A stretch of DNA of 64,000 bases from Oscillospiraceae bacterium (GCA_017521485.1 JAFXCL010000014.1:1-64000), one strand, 5' to 3'. Shown: positions 8,650 to 18,243, numbered from the stretch's first letter. Notes: generated from the sequence alone by a model not told the origin. Made by a program: numbers and translations.

Positions 8650-9915
8650 CTATATGAATGTTTCAAAGCGAATTTGAATGGCAGGTTTTTCCTTTGCCGT
8701 TCTGTCCAAATTCGGTCCAAATCCGTACACCCCAAGGATTCCCTTTTCATCTGCGATCACCGGAATCTGATTCCGCAGAGAAGCAGGTACTTTTCGGTCG
8801 ATAAACAGTTTTTTCAGGGACTTTCTGCCACCGGAAAGGCGTATTGCATCCCCTTGCTGTCTAGAGCGCAAAACAAGCTGCCCTTGCGTTTGAACGGTAA
8901 AGCAGTCCTTATCCTGGTTAAAATCGTCAGCTTCCTGACAAATCACACGGATACCCAGTTGCGGGACTTCTGTAACGCCAGGGCAAAGTAGCTCCGTCTG
9001 ACCAATGGTGCTGTTATCCGGTAAGACTTCCAATTTTCCGTAATTACGGGCAACTGTAACACCGCCGGGAAGATCTGCTCTTGCAGAGGGATTTTGGGAA
9101 AACACAAGGCTTTCTAAAAGGGCAATATGCTCCCGCTCAGGTTCCGGAACATTACAGCGATGCAAGAATGCCATCAGGCAGCGTCTGCGCCGGGAACTGC
9201 TCATTTTTCGAAGCTGCTCCACATCGGAAACCGGCTGTGTCTGCAGATCCAGTTCCCGCTCATCCTCCCGCAAGGACAGCGCCATTGCGGAAAGGTCCTC
9301 TGCCAGGCGGGGATTTTCCTGCTCCAGAAGGGGCATCACCCGATGTCGCAAGCGGTTACGCAGAAACTGATCTGTCTCATTGGAGCTGTCGTTCACATAG
9401 CCGATATGATACTCTTCTAAAAACGCCAGCACTTCTGCCCTGGTCACGGAAAGCATGGGACGAATGATTTGACCCTTTACAGGTGCGATTGCGCCCAGAC
9501 CCTTCAGGCCGGTCCCACGGACCAGATGCATCAGCACAGTTTCTGCATTATCGTTGGCAGTGTGGGCAGTTGCGATTTTGCCGGGAAGGGTTCTAAGATA
9601 TCCGTATCTTGCCTCCCGGGCTGCCGCCTCCAGACCCTTTGCGCCGGCAACAACATTGGATTTTTGACTAAAAAACGGGATCTCATACTGCCTGCAAAAA
9701 TCCCGGACAAACTGCTCGTCCCGGTCTGATTCCGAACCCCGTAAGCCGTGGTTAAAATGGGCTGCCGCAAGATCAATCTGCAATTTGTCTTTTAGACAAT
9801 ACATTGCCCACAGCAGTGCAATGGAATCCGCTCCGCCGGACACTGCGCACACCACACGGTCACCGGGGGCGATCATATCATAGCGACGAACGAACGACAG
9901 CAGCTTATTGAGCAT
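8650..9915 (-). CDS. tilS: tRNA(Ile)-lysidine synthase
   Basis: This 421-residue enzyme changes C34 of tRNA-Ile(CAU) to lysidine, so that the tRNA reads AUA. The N-type ATP pyrophosphatase P-loop AVSGGADS lies near residue 25, the ATPase domain runs to about 215, and a C-terminal TilS_C domain begins around LRSRQQGDAIRLSGGRKSLK. The start is MLNKLLSFV with a GGAGTGG site; this ATG overlaps the dnaB end by 11 bases. Essential housekeeping gene. Confidence 0.95.
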   Translation of the reverse strand: MLNKLLSFVRRYDMIAPGDRVVCAVSGGADSIALLWAMYCLKDKLQIDLAAAHFNHGLRGSESDRDEQFVRDFCRQYEIPFFSQKSNVVAGAKGLEAAAREARYGYLRTLPGKIATAHTANDNAETVLMHLVRGTGLKGLGAIAPVKGQIIRPMLSVTRAEVLAFLEEYHIGYVNDSSNETDQFLRNRLRHRVMPLLEQENPRLAEDLSAMALSLREDERELDLQTQPVSDVEQLRKMSSSRRRRCLMAFLHRCNVPEPEREHIALLESLVFSQNPSARADLPGGVTVARNYGKLEVLPDNSTIGQTELLCPGVTEVPQLGIRVICQEADDFNQDKDCFTVQTQGQLVLRSRQQGDAIRLSGGRKSLKKLFIDRKVPASLRNQIPVIADEKGILGVYGFGPNLDRTAKEKPAIQIRFETFI

Positions 9916-11242
9916 GCTTCCACTCCCGATCCGCAAAGGTCTGGTACTGAGGAATCCACTGCAGCTTCACCGTACCTACCTCACCGTGGCGGTTTTTGGA
10001 AACGATGCATTCTGCAATGCCCTTATCCTCGGAATTCTCATTGTAGTACTCATCCCGGTACAGGAAAATAACTTCATCCGCATCCTGCTCGATTGCACCG
10101 GATTCACGAAGGTCAGAGAGCATCGGCCGCTTGTCTGTACGGCTTTCCGGTCCACGGGAAAGCTGGCTGATACAAATGACCGGTACATTAAGCTCCTTTG
10201 CCATAATCTTCATGGCACGGGAAATTTCGCCCACCATCGTCACACGGTTGTCAGAGCCTTTGCCGTAGCCGGAGCCGCTCATCAGCTGCAGGTAGTCCAC
10301 CACAACCAGTCCCAGATTTTCCAATCTGCGGCACTTGGCATTCATTTCCGCCACAGTAATGGAGGGATTGTCGTCGATCCGGATATCCGTCTGACTTAGG
10401 GATGCAGAAGCCATACACAGCTTGCTCCATTCCTCTTCCGTCAGTTTGCCGGTAGCCATTTTCTGACCGTCCACAAAGCTTTCGATCGCCAGCAAACGCA
10501 TAGCAAGCTGCTCTCTGGACATTTCCAGATTGAAAATTGCCACTGTTTTGTTGTATTTCTTCGCCACATTCAGCGCCACATTCAGTGCAAAGGCAGACTT
10601 ACCCATAGCCGGTCTTGCCGCCACAAGCAGAAGATCGGAATCGTTCAGTCCGTTGATCTTCTTATCCAGATCCCGCATACCGGTAGACATACCGGGGATC
10701 GCAGAATCCGACTGGCTCAGTTCTGTAAGACGGTCAAAAACCTTGTGCAATGTGACACCAATGTGTTCCAGAGAGTCTCCCCGCTCGCCTTTGCGCAGGG
10801 CATAGATCTTCTTTTCTGCACTTTCAAGGATCTCCGAAGGCGTACCCACTTGGGTATAGACCATTTCAGAAATATCTGTAGACGCATCTGCAAGACCCCG
10901 GAGCATTGCCTTTTCCCGGACAATATTTGCATACCGGACTGCATTGGCAGCAGTAGGTGTGATCTCCATAAGCTGAAGAATATAGTCACGGGAATTATCG
11001 TGGTATACACCAAGCTCCCGCATTTTGTCCAGCACCGTTACCGGGTCAATAGTCTGGGAGAAATTGAACATCGTGTAGATGGTTTCATAGATTTCCCGGT
11101 TTTGCTGCAAATAGAAATCCTCCGGGCGCAGCAGTCCGATCACATCCGTCAGGCAACGGCTGTCGATCAAAATAGAACCAAGGACCGCCTGCTCTGCCTC
11201 CACCGATTGGGGAAGCTGTTTGGTCATCAATTGTTCATCCAT
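9905..11242 (-). CDS. dnaB: Replicative DNA helicase DnaB
   Basis: This 445-residue hexameric helicase acts at the replication fork. The N-terminal primase-interacting domain (MTKQLPQSVEAEQAVLGSIL onwards) and the RecA-like domain are both present. Walker A is ARPAMGKSAFA (near 210-220), Walker B is VVDYLQLM, and the DnaB signature is SQLSRGPESRTDKRPMLSDL. The start is an ATG with a GGGGAGA site. It follows rplI, the conserved rplI-dnaB order of Firmicutes. Nothing unusual is seen; no intein is present. Confidence 0.97.
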   Translation of the reverse strand: MDEQLMTKQLPQSVEAEQAVLGSILIDSRCLTDVIGLLRPEDFYLQQNREIYETIYTMFNFSQTIDPVTVLDKMRELGVYHDNSRDYILQLMEITPTAANAVRYANIVREKAMLRGLADASTDISEMVYTQVGTPSEILESAEKKIYALRKGERGDSLEHIGVTLHKVFDRLTELSQSDSAIPGMSTGMRDLDKKINGLNDSDLLLVAARPAMGKSAFALNVALNVAKKYNKTVAIFNLEMSREQLAMRLLAIESFVDGQKMATGKLTEEEWSKLCMASASLSQTDIRIDDNPSITVAEMNAKCRRLENLGLVVVDYLQLMSGSGYGKGSDNRVTMVGEISRAMKIMAKELNVPVICISQLSRGPESRTDKRPMLSDLRESGAIEQDADEVIFLYRDEYYNENSEDKGIAECIVSKNRHGEVGTVKLQWIPQYQTFADREWKHAQ

Positions 11243-11281
11243 TTAGGGTCTCCCCTCTTTCGTACCTTTTTCTTTCTTAAG

Positions 11282-11728
11282 TTAAGCCTCTTCGATCTTA
11301 ACAGTCAGGGGCGCGCTAATCTCATAGCCAAGCTTACACTGGACCGTGTAAGTGCCAATGCTCTTAATAGAATCGTTGATCACGATCTTCCGCTTGTCCA
11401 GCGCAATACCGGTCTTAGCCTTCAGGGCATCTGCAATTTCCTGATTGGTAACCGAGCCGAACAGCCGGCCTGCACCGCCTCCCTTTGCGGTAACTACCAA
11501 GGTCATCTCTCGCAGCTGCTTGGAAATCTCCAGTGCCTCTGCCCGCTCCTTGGCTGCCTTTTCGGCGGCTGCCTTGTCATTCATACGCATGGTATTCACT
11601 GCGTCTGCAGTTGCCTCCACGGCGATTTTTCTGGGGAGCATATAGTTTCTGGCATAGCCGTCAGACACTTCCAGCATCTGGCCTTTCTTGCCCTTACCTT
11701 TTACATCCTGCAGCAATATGACTTTCAT
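11282..11728 (-). CDS. rplI: 50S ribosomal protein L9
   Basis: The 148-residue length is the usual one for L9. The N-terminal domain [21 protein letters not shown] and [13 protein letters not shown] are the conserved rRNA-binding parts. A long connecting helix (residues about 40-75) leads to the C-terminal domain with [25 protein letters not shown] site lies 7 bases before the ATG. It is co-transcribed between gdpP and dnaB. Confidence 0.97.
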   Translation of the reverse strand: MKVILLQDVKGKGKKGQMLEVSDGYARNYMLPRKIAVEATADAVNTMRMNDKAAAEKAAKERAEALEISKQLREMTLVVTAKGGGAGRLFGSVTNQEIADALKAKTGIALDKRKIVINDSIKSIGTYTVQCKLGYEISAPLTVKIEEA

Positions 11729-11755
11729 AGTGATTCTCCTTAATTGTAAATAAGA

Positions 11756-13732
11756 TTATGCTTCGTAAAACTGATCAATAGAGGATATAAGCTGATCCAA
11801 AACTTCCTTTACGGTGCTGCCGTGGATCTGTGCACCGGCTGTTGCGGTGTTTCCGCCGCCGCCTAACGGTTCGAGGATCATCTGCACATTGGCATCACCG
11901 ATAGACCGGGCAGATATGATTACCTGATCCCCATCCGGGTACAGCACAAAGGACGCAGTAATACCGGAAATGTTCAGAAGCTCATCTGCCGCCTGGGCAG
12001 CCAATGTCCGGGATGTACCGGAATTCAGGGCTGCGATTGCAAGCTCCTGACGGTAAAGCCGGGCTGCCTTGATGATCTGATATTTAGACAGTGTGTCCTG
12101 AAAATCGTTCTGCAAAAGCTTCTTGACCTCAACGGTGTCCGCACCGATCTGACGCAGGTAAGCTGCTGCCTCAAAGGTACGCTCGCCGGTCCGGACATGG
12201 AAGCTCTTGGTATCCAGGAAAATGCCCGCCATCAGGCACTTTGCCTCAACCGGCAGCACATCCTTTTTCTCCACTGCGTACTGCAGCAGCTCTGTTACCA
12301 GCTCCGCCGCAGAAGAAGCGTAAGGCTCGTGGAGATTTACCACTACAGGGGTGATATAATCCGCCGCACGGCGGTGATGATCTACTACGCACACCCGGGG
12401 GACAGCCTCCAGAAGATGACGGCTTTCCACCTGATCGGGGCGGTTGGTATCTACCACCACAAGGGTGCTGCGGTTATCGCACAGCACCAGTGCTTCATCG
12501 CCGGAGATAAATACATCCTTATATTCCGCAGTCCGGCGCAGCTCTTCGATCAGCTTGCCTGTGACATTATTCTCAAGATCCAGCACAATATAGGCTTTCT
12601 TTCCCTTTTTCCGGCACAGGCAGCAAATACCCACTGCCGCGCCCAGGGCGTCCATATCAGCATTCTTATGGCCCATTACAAACACCTGACTGCTGCCGCC
12701 GATGAGCTCCATCAGGGAGTTTGCAGTCACACGGGAACGGACCTTGCTGCGCCGTTCAGCCTCCTTGGTTCTGCCGCCGTAGAAGTTGAAATTCAGCCGG
12801 TCCTTAATAACAGCCTGATCGCCGCCGCGGCTAAGTGCCATTTCAATGGACAAAGAGGCAAACTCATAGCCTTCTTCAAAGGTCTCACCGTCCACGCCAA
12901 TGCCGAAAGAAATAGAAGCTGCCAAACCGCTGGGATTGGTGATTTCGTGGATATCTTCCAACAGGGAGAATTTTCCGTCGATCGCCTTTTTCAGATCCCG
13001 CTTTTCAAATACGAACAAAAAACGGTTTCTCTCCAGCCGGCGCAGAAGTCCGTGATACGGCTCTGTCCAGGCTGTGATCACATCGTTGATCCGGGCAAAC
13101 AATGCAGAAGTTGCGCCTTCTGTGAGATTTTTGGTTAGTTCCTCATAGTTATCTACCAAAATAATGGAGACAACAGGGCGGGAGCGGATATATTCATCCC
13201 GAACCTGATACAGCTCCGTAAGGTCTGTCAGGTACAAAACACCTAAGCGGCATTCCTGCTGCGTCTGTGCCTGAAGCATCGTTCCATAGACGCGGAAGCG
13301 GCGGGAGCGCAGCGCAAGATCCTGAGGACATTCCTTCTTCCCTTCCAAAAGCCAGCCCGCAGAGAAGTTCGGTAGCACATCAGACAAGCTGCGTTCCCGC
13401 ATAGTATCCTGAAAACCGGTCAAATGCACAAACGCATCGTTTGCATAAACGATCCCATTATCCTCCAGCCTGATTACAAGCATAGGAAAAGGGGTCTTCT
13501 CCTCGGCAATGCCGTCAGTTTCATCCAACTGTTCTGCCAGGAATTTTTTAAGCTGCTTCCGACGCCGATCCTGAGCGATCAGGTAGACAGTCAGAAGTAT
13601 CGCCGTGATACCAAGCTCAATACCTGCCAGAAGATATTGCTGCATCAGTCCTGCGGCAAGGGTAAATCCAATGAGAAATGCGAAAAACATTCCCGCACCG
13701 GGCCGCAAAAGCCGTTCAAGTTTCTTGTTCAA
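11756..13732 (-). CDS. gdpP: Cyclic-di-AMP phosphodiesterase GdpP (DHH family)
   Basis: This 658-residue membrane protein hydrolyses the second messenger c-di-AMP. Two transmembrane helices near the N-terminus (about 13-55) are followed by a degenerate PAS domain, a degenerate GGDEF domain (about 175-310), and the DHH-DHHA1 catalytic part. Motifs are GHKNADMDALGAAVG, a VVDHHRRA block, and GGGGNTATAGAQI near the C-terminus. The start is TTG, preceded by AAAGGAGG at proper distance. It is first in its operon behind a near-consensus promoter. The gdpP-rplI-dnaB order matches Bacillus and Clostridium. Confidence 0.95.
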   Translation of the reverse strand: MNKKLERLLRPGAGMFFAFLIGFTLAAGLMQQYLLAGIELGITAILLTVYLIAQDRRRKQLKKFLAEQLDETDGIAEEKTPFPMLVIRLEDNGIVYANDAFVHLTGFQDTMRERSLSDVLPNFSAGWLLEGKKECPQDLALRSRRFRVYGTMLQAQTQQECRLGVLYLTDLTELYQVRDEYIRSRPVVSIILVDNYEELTKNLTEGATSALFARINDVITAWTEPYHGLLRRLERNRFLFVFEKRDLKKAIDGKFSLLEDIHEITNPSGLAASISFGIGVDGETFEEGYEFASLSIEMALSRGGDQAVIKDRLNFNFYGGRTKEAERRSKVRSRVTANSLMELIGGSSQVFVMGHKNADMDALGAAVGICCLCRKKGKKAYIVLDLENNVTGKLIEELRRTAEYKDVFISGDEALVLCDNRSTLVVVDTNRPDQVESRHLLEAVPRVCVVDHHRRAADYITPVVVNLHEPYASSAAELVTELLQYAVEKKDVLPVEAKCLMAGIFLDTKSFHVRTGERTFEAAAYLRQIGADTVEVKKLLQNDFQDTLSKYQIIKAARLYRQELAIAALNSGTSRTLAAQAADELLNISGITASFVLYPDGDQVIISARSIGDANVQMILEPLGGGGNTATAGAQIHGSTVKEVLDQLISSIDQFYEA

Positions 13733-13789
13733 AATGCAGCGCCTCCTTTACGCTGGGTACAAAAACCCATAATAAGCCTATTATTTGCT

Positions 13790-13818
13790 ATTATAGCAAA
13801 GGTTCCGAAAAGGTGCAA
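13790..13818 (-). promoter_or_regulatory. Promoter of the gdpP-ftsH operon
   Basis: On the minus strand: -35 TTGCAC, 17 bp spacer, perfect -10 TATAAT, about 58 bases before the TTG start. Confidence 0.8.
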
Positions 13819-13839
13819 CAGTCTTTTTAAAAATAAATG

Positions 13840-13868
13840 TATACAATCGGACGAATTTGTGTTATACT
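13840..13868 (+). promoter_or_regulatory. Probable promoter of rnj
   Basis: -10 TATACT with extended TGT before it; -35 TATACA at 17 bp. It would start a leader of about 180 nt before the rnj start codon. Confidence 0.55.
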
Positions 13869-13881
13869 GTTTATGAAAAGT

Positions 13882-13974
13882 GCCGGACAGGCAGATTCGG
13901 CCATAAAAAGCCATCCACAGAAGGTGGCTAACAAAAAACGGAATATTTGCAGGCGAATTTGAGAACCGTCCGGC
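13882..13974 (+). ncRNA. Candidate structured leader RNA of rnj (unknown class)
   Basis: The roughly 180-base leader before rnj contains no reading frame of note. A closing helix pairs GCCGGAC (13882-13888) with GTCCGGC (13968-13974). Inside it, GATTCG (13894-13899) can pair with CGAATT (13954-13959), and an AGCCA...GGTGGCT hairpin with an AGAA-type loop lies around 13909-13929. The nested arrangement resembles a compact riboregulator. I do not recognise a known riboswitch consensus. An alternative is a non-specific folded 5' UTR used for autoregulation by RNase J. Structure and function are inferred by eye only. Confidence 0.4.
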
Positions 13975-14053
13975 GATTCAGGGCTGTGATGATCTCATAC
14001 GGCTGCTTGTTTTGTTATGCACATTTATGCAATTTTGAAAGGAGTTTTCCCAT

Positions 14054-15709
14054 TTGGCAGAAAAGTTAAAAATCATCCCCTTAGGTGGACTCAATGAGAT
14101 CGGCAAAAACATTACGGTTCTGGAATACGGCCGGGATATGATCGTCGTGGACTGCGGTGTTGGTTTTCCGGATGAAGATATGCTGGGTGTTGATCTGGTT
14201 ATTCCCGATTTTTCTTACCTCGTCCAGAACGCAAAAAAGCTGCGGGGTATGTTCATTACCCACGGTCATGAGGATCACATCGGTTCTATCCCCTACTGTA
14301 TGCAGCAGGTGAGCTGTCCTATCCACGGCACAGCAATGACCAACGGTCTTATTAAGCTGAAGCTTGAAGAGCATCGCATTGCCGACAAAGTGAAGCTGAT
14401 CACCCATAAGCCCGGCGATGTGGTTCGTGCCGGTTGTTTTACCGTTGAGTTCATTCACGTCAATCACTCCATTGCTGATGCGGTTGCCTTTGCCATCCAC
14501 ACCCCTGTGGGAACGGTGGCTATGACCGGCGACTTTAAAATCGACCCCACTGCAAAGGACGGTATGACCGATCTTGCCCGGTTTGGTGAACTGGGCAATC
14601 AGGGTATTCTCACCCTGCTGTGTGACTCCACCAATGTGGAGCGGGGCGGCTATACGCCCAGTGAAAGCATTGTAGCAGAAAGTCTGGACCGGCAGTTCAA
14701 AAACTGCGATCAGCGAATCATTGTTACTACCTTTGCTTCCAATATGCACCGGATCGCTGCTGTGCTCGCCACTGCTGAGCGGTACGGACGGAAGGTTGCC
14801 GTCACCGGTCGGAGTATGGAAAACATGCTCAAGGTGGCACAGGAGCTTGGCTATCTGAAAGTCAAGCCCGGTACGATCGTAGATCTGGCGGCTACAAAAA
14901 GTCTGCCCCGGAACAAGATCGTAATTGTTTCCACCGGCTCTCAGGGTGAAAATATGTCCGCCCTTTACCGGATGGCATTTTCTACCCACAAGCAGGTGGA
15001 CATCGTTGCCGGTGACCGGATCATCATTTCCGCCTCTGCGATCCCAGGTAACGAAAAAGCAGTTTCTAAGATCATTAACGAGCTGTACCGAAAAGGTGCA
15101 GATGTGGTATATGAAAAGAGCGAGGGTCTCCACGTTTCCGGACACGCCTGTCAGGAGGAGCTGAAGATCGTCCACGCCCTCTGCAAGCCCAAATTCTTCA
15201 TTCCCGTTCACGGTGAGCAGCGCCATTTGCAAATCCACGGCAAGCTGGCAACCCAGTTGGGTATCCCCCAGAAAAATGTACGGGTTGCAGACATCGGTAA
15301 TGTGATCGAACTGACCGGAAAAACCTGCAAAATCGGCGCTTCTGTTCCCGCCGGCAAGGTCTTTGTGGACGGAACCGGTGTTGGAGATGTGGGTGCAGTG
15401 GTTCTGCGTGACCGCAAGCATCTGGCACAGGACGGTATGATCGTTGTGTGTGTGAGCATTTCCACCTATGACGGCACAGTGATTACAGGTCCGGACATCA
15501 TTACCCGCGGATTTATCTATGTAAAAGAGTCTGAGGAATTGATGGAAGAGCTGCGTCAGGTGGCTTTGGAAGCCATTGACCGCTGCGGCCGTAAGCGCAT
15601 CCGGGACTGGACCGCCATTAAAACCGCGATCAAAAACGACTTGAGCGGCTATCTGTTCAAAACCACAAAGCGCAATCCCATGATCCTGCCGGTGATTATG
15701 GAGATTTAA
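14054..15709 (+). CDS. rnj: Ribonuclease J
   Basis: This 551-residue metallo-beta-lactamase/beta-CASP ribonuclease matures and degrades RNA, acting as a 5'-3' exonuclease and an endonuclease. The zinc motif HGHEDHIG is at residues 70-77. Further metal ligands lie in HVNHSIAD and GDFKIDPT, and beta-CASP motifs include SGHACQEELK. The C-terminal domain is about 100 residues. The start is TTG after AAAGGAG. The gene stands alone behind a long leader and ends in a terminator. Length is usual for the family. Confidence 0.96.
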   Translation: MAEKLKIIPLGGLNEIGKNITVLEYGRDMIVVDCGVGFPDEDMLGVDLVIPDFSYLVQNAKKLRGMFITHGHEDHIGSIPYCMQQVSCPIHGTAMTNGLIKLKLEEHRIADKVKLITHKPGDVVRAGCFTVEFIHVNHSIADAVAFAIHTPVGTVAMTGDFKIDPTAKDGMTDLARFGELGNQGILTLLCDSTNVERGGYTPSESIVAESLDRQFKNCDQRIIVTTFASNMHRIAAVLATAERYGRKVAVTGRSMENMLKVAQELGYLKVKPGTIVDLAATKSLPRNKIVIVSTGSQGENMSALYRMAFSTHKQVDIVAGDRIIISASAIPGNEKAVSKIINELYRKGADVVYEKSEGLHVSGHACQEELKIVHALCKPKFFIPVHGEQRHLQIHGKLATQLGIPQKNVRVADIGNVIELTGKTCKIGASVPAGKVFVDGTGVGDVGAVVLRDRKHLAQDGMIVVCVSISTYDGTVITGPDIITRGFIYVKESEELMEELRQVALEAIDRCGRKRIRDWTAIKTAIKNDLSGYLFKTTKRNPMILPVIMEI

Positions 15710-15715
15710 TGAAAC

Positions 15716-15742
15716 GGGGGTGCCTCAGGCACCCCTTTATTT
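15716..15742 (+). terminator. Terminator of rnj
   Basis: Stem GGGGTGCC, loop TCA, GGCACCCC, then TTTATTT. It lies just upstream of the ribosome binding site of the next gene. Confidence 0.8.
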
Positions 15743-15754
15743 GGAGAGTATGAA

Positions 15755-16681
15755 ATGCGTTATTATTTTGCCCCAATGGAGGGTCTGACGGACAGCATTT
15801 TCCGCTTACTGCATCATAAATATTTTCCCGGTGTAGACCGGTATTACACCCCCTTCTTCTCCCCCACCGTCCACCGGGCTTTAACGCCGAAAGAGGCACG
15901 GGAGCTGCCGCCGGCGGCGTCTATGGACTTTAATGTTGTTCCGCAGTTGCTGACCAAAGTGCCGGAGGACTTTCTCTGGATGGCACAACAGTGCAAGGAT
16001 TTAGGTTATGGGGAAGTCAACCTCAATTTAGGCTGTCCCTCCGGTACAGTTACCGCAAAAGGGAAAGGCTCAGGAATGTTACGGGATTTAGATGCACTTA
16101 AACGGTTTTTAGAGGAAATTTTCTCCCAAACACCTATTGATATTTCTATTAAGACCCGCATCGGTTTTGCATCCCCGGTGGACTTTCCTGCCCTTTTGGA
16201 TATATTTAACTGCTACCCTGTGAAAGAACTGACCGTCCACCCCCGTGTACGCAGTCAGTTTTACAGCGGTATGCCGGATATGGATGCCTTTACTTATGCC
16301 GTCCAAAACAGCAAAACTCCCCTGTGTTATAATGGGGATCTGCGTTCACTGTCAGAGGTTGCACAATTTTCTCAAAAATTCCCGCAAATTGACGCGGTGA
16401 TGATCGGCAGAGGTTTGCTGGCAGATCCGGGTATGTTGACCCCCGGCGGTACAGATGTAAAAGCGCTGGAAGCCTTTTATGAAGAACTGCTGGAGGAATA
16501 TCTGGTGGCGTTTGGCGGTTCAAGGAACGCCATGTTCCGGCTGAAAGAACATTGGGGATTGCTGATCCACCGGTTTGAAGGCTCAGAAAAATTAGGCAAA
16601 CGACTAAGAAAGACAACTGACTTAGGAGAATATAAAGCAATTACACAGGAGATTTTCCATACATTACCGTTTAAAAATTGA
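15755..16681 (+). CDS. tRNA-dihydrouridine synthase
   Basis: This 308-residue FMN enzyme reduces uridine in tRNA D-loops. Family motifs are an N-terminal FAPMEGLTDSIFR, the active-site region VNLNLGCPSGTVTAKGKGSGML (catalytic Cys near residue 97), a TVHPRVRSQFYSG block and GRGLLADPG. The start ATG follows TTTGGAGAG. It is a short, divergent Dus that I cannot place in DusA, DusB or DusC. Its transcript probably depends on its own promoter, because a terminator precedes it. Confidence 0.92.
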   Translation: MRYYFAPMEGLTDSIFRLLHHKYFPGVDRYYTPFFSPTVHRALTPKEARELPPAASMDFNVVPQLLTKVPEDFLWMAQQCKDLGYGEVNLNLGCPSGTVTAKGKGSGMLRDLDALKRFLEEIFSQTPIDISIKTRIGFASPVDFPALLDIFNCYPVKELTVHPRVRSQFYSGMPDMDAFTYAVQNSKTPLCYNGDLRSLSEVAQFSQKFPQIDAVMIGRGLLADPGMLTPGGTDVKALEAFYEELLEEYLVAFGGSRNAMFRLKEHWGLLIHRFEGSEKLGKRLRKTTDLGEYKAITQEIFHTLPFKN

Positions 16682-16711
16682 CACTTATTTTGCACTTTGC
16701 ATTTTGCATTT

Positions 16712-16745
16712 AAAAGGGCGCGTGCTTTTTGCACGCGCCCTTTTT
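16712..16745. terminator. Strong bidirectional terminator
   Basis: A stem of about 14 bp (AAAGGGCGCGTGC with its complement), a TTTTT loop, and T-runs on both sides. It serves the convergent dus and foldase genes. Confidence 0.9.
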
Positions 16746-16746
16746 A

Positions 16747-18063
16747 TCAGGTCAGCTTCAGATCGCTCAGGACGATCTTTTTATATTCCTTTTCGATGGG
16801 CCAGGTTTCTTCTGCAGCCTTCACCTTTTCTTCGATCTTTTCACTGATCATCTGGTTCTCTGTTTCCACCGCCCAGATCTCATCTACGCTTACAAAGAAC
16901 ATAATGTGATAGCCAAACTCAGTTTTAACCAAACCGTAATCGCCGTACTGATGTTCCTGGAAGAACAGCCAAGCATCAAATTCCTCAACCATCTCGCCTT
17001 CCCGCACGCCGGTATAAATACCGCCGGTTGTGTTGGAGCCAGGGTCCTGAGAATACTGATTTGCCAGCTGCGCAAAGCTTTCCTCATTGGCATCTCCTGC
17101 CAGCCACTCGTCAACAATTCTCTGTGCTTCTGTCTGGCAGGCTGTCCAAGCTTCCTCAGAATATACGGTCTGACCGTCTTCATTCGTCTCGCCGCCCTCA
17201 GGCTGAATGAGAATGTGCCGGACATTGCCGTAGAAGCCTGCATCCTTTGTAATACCGGCCTCTGCAAGGGCGTCCTCATTTTCCGCAAAATAGGTTTCCA
17301 CTTCTTCTGCGGTGGGCTTGAGTGACTGATAGAGGTGAGAAACATAATCAACCGCTCTGTAACGCTCCTCCAGATAGCGCAGATAGTTATCTACATTATA
17401 GCCAGCACCAAAGTCAGAATTGATCATCGTCTGAGCATCCACGAACCCGTTGCTGATCGCAACATCTTGCAATTCCTTTTCAAATCCGTCGATAGATGCC
17501 TGCATCTCTGCGCTGATGGTAAAGCCCTCTTCCTCCGCCAAAAGATTCATCAGTGTATAATTATACCAGTCTGCAATAGCGCTGTCGATAAACATTTGCT
17601 GCCATGTGATGCCTTCCTCTTCGTTGGCAAACTGCTCATCCAAAGGCATGGTGTAATCCAATCCCATATAGCTCAGGTAGTAGCTGTTTTGATTGATAAA
17701 ATCCATTACATCCATTGCGTAGTAGAACTGGAATGTGCCGTTATCCAGCTTTTTGTCGCCAACTGTGGCAATCACCACATTTGCCTTTTTGCTGACGGTC
17801 TTTTCATCGGCTGTATAGGAGTCCTTGTAAAAAACATTATTTTCCTTTTTCTCAAAGGTCAAAAGCTCCTTCACATTCACAACGCCCAGACTGTTGAGCA
17901 CAAAACCTGCAAGCACCGCAAGCAGGACCACACCGGCAATCACTGCCAGTGCGATCCTCCAGCCGGACTTTTTCTTCTTATCTTCCGGCAGAACCTCCAA
18001 GCCGCACTCAGGGCAGGTCTCCATGCCGGGCTGCAGTTTCGCACCGCAAAATCTACATTCCAT
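16747..18063 (-). CDS. Membrane-anchored PrsA/SurA-like peptidyl-prolyl isomerase with zinc ribbon
   Basis: This 438-residue protein starts with a cytoplasmic zinc ribbon (Cys3, Cys6, Cys17 and Cys20 in MECRFCGAKLQPGMETCPEC) and a charged linker. One transmembrane helix follows (about 33-57), then an extracytoplasmic part. That part contains a SurA_N-like helical region (about 85-260) and a PpiC/parvulin rotamase domain (about 265-400, with VRHILIQPEGGE and TKTEFGYHIMFF). It probably assists folding of exported proteins outside the cell membrane. Common PrsA is a lipoprotein; here the lipobox is replaced by an N-terminal zinc ribbon and helix, which is the unusual feature. Confidence 0.85.
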   Translation of the reverse strand: MECRFCGAKLQPGMETCPECGLEVLPEDKKKKSGWRIALAVIAGVVLLAVLAGFVLNSLGVVNVKELLTFEKKENNVFYKDSYTADEKTVSKKANVVIATVGDKKLDNGTFQFYYAMDVMDFINQNSYYLSYMGLDYTMPLDEQFANEEEGITWQQMFIDSAIADWYNYTLMNLLAEEEGFTISAEMQASIDGFEKELQDVAISNGFVDAQTMINSDFGAGYNVDNYLRYLEERYRAVDYVSHLYQSLKPTAEEVETYFAENEDALAEAGITKDAGFYGNVRHILIQPEGGETNEDGQTVYSEEAWTACQTEAQRIVDEWLAGDANEESFAQLANQYSQDPGSNTTGGIYTGVREGEMVEEFDAWLFFQEHQYGDYGLVKTEFGYHIMFFVSVDEIWAVETENQMISEKIEEKVKAAEETWPIEKEYKKIVLSDLKLT

Positions 18064-18110
18064 ATTATTCGCCTCTTTCTCCTGCTGCTGCAGGAACAGT
18101 ATCGGTTGCT

Positions 18111-18139
18111 AGTTTACCACGATTTTCAAGCAATTGCAA
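18111..18139 (-). promoter_or_regulatory. Probable promoter of the foldase gene
   Basis: On the minus strand: -35 TTGCAA, 17 bp spacer, -10 TAAACT. The leader is about 45 bases. Confidence 0.5.
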
Positions 18140-18243
18140 GCACAAGGATGTTTTTTGCAAAAAACCGGTTTGCAGCCCTTGCAAAAAAGCTTCAAAAATG
18201 GTAGTATACTATATTGAGTTGGTATACATCTAAGGAGAGAATT

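Noticed and set aside
13869..14050. c-di-AMP, c-di-GMP, THF or preQ1 riboswitch upstream of rnj
   Set aside because: None of the conserved sequence blocks of these classes could be recognised.
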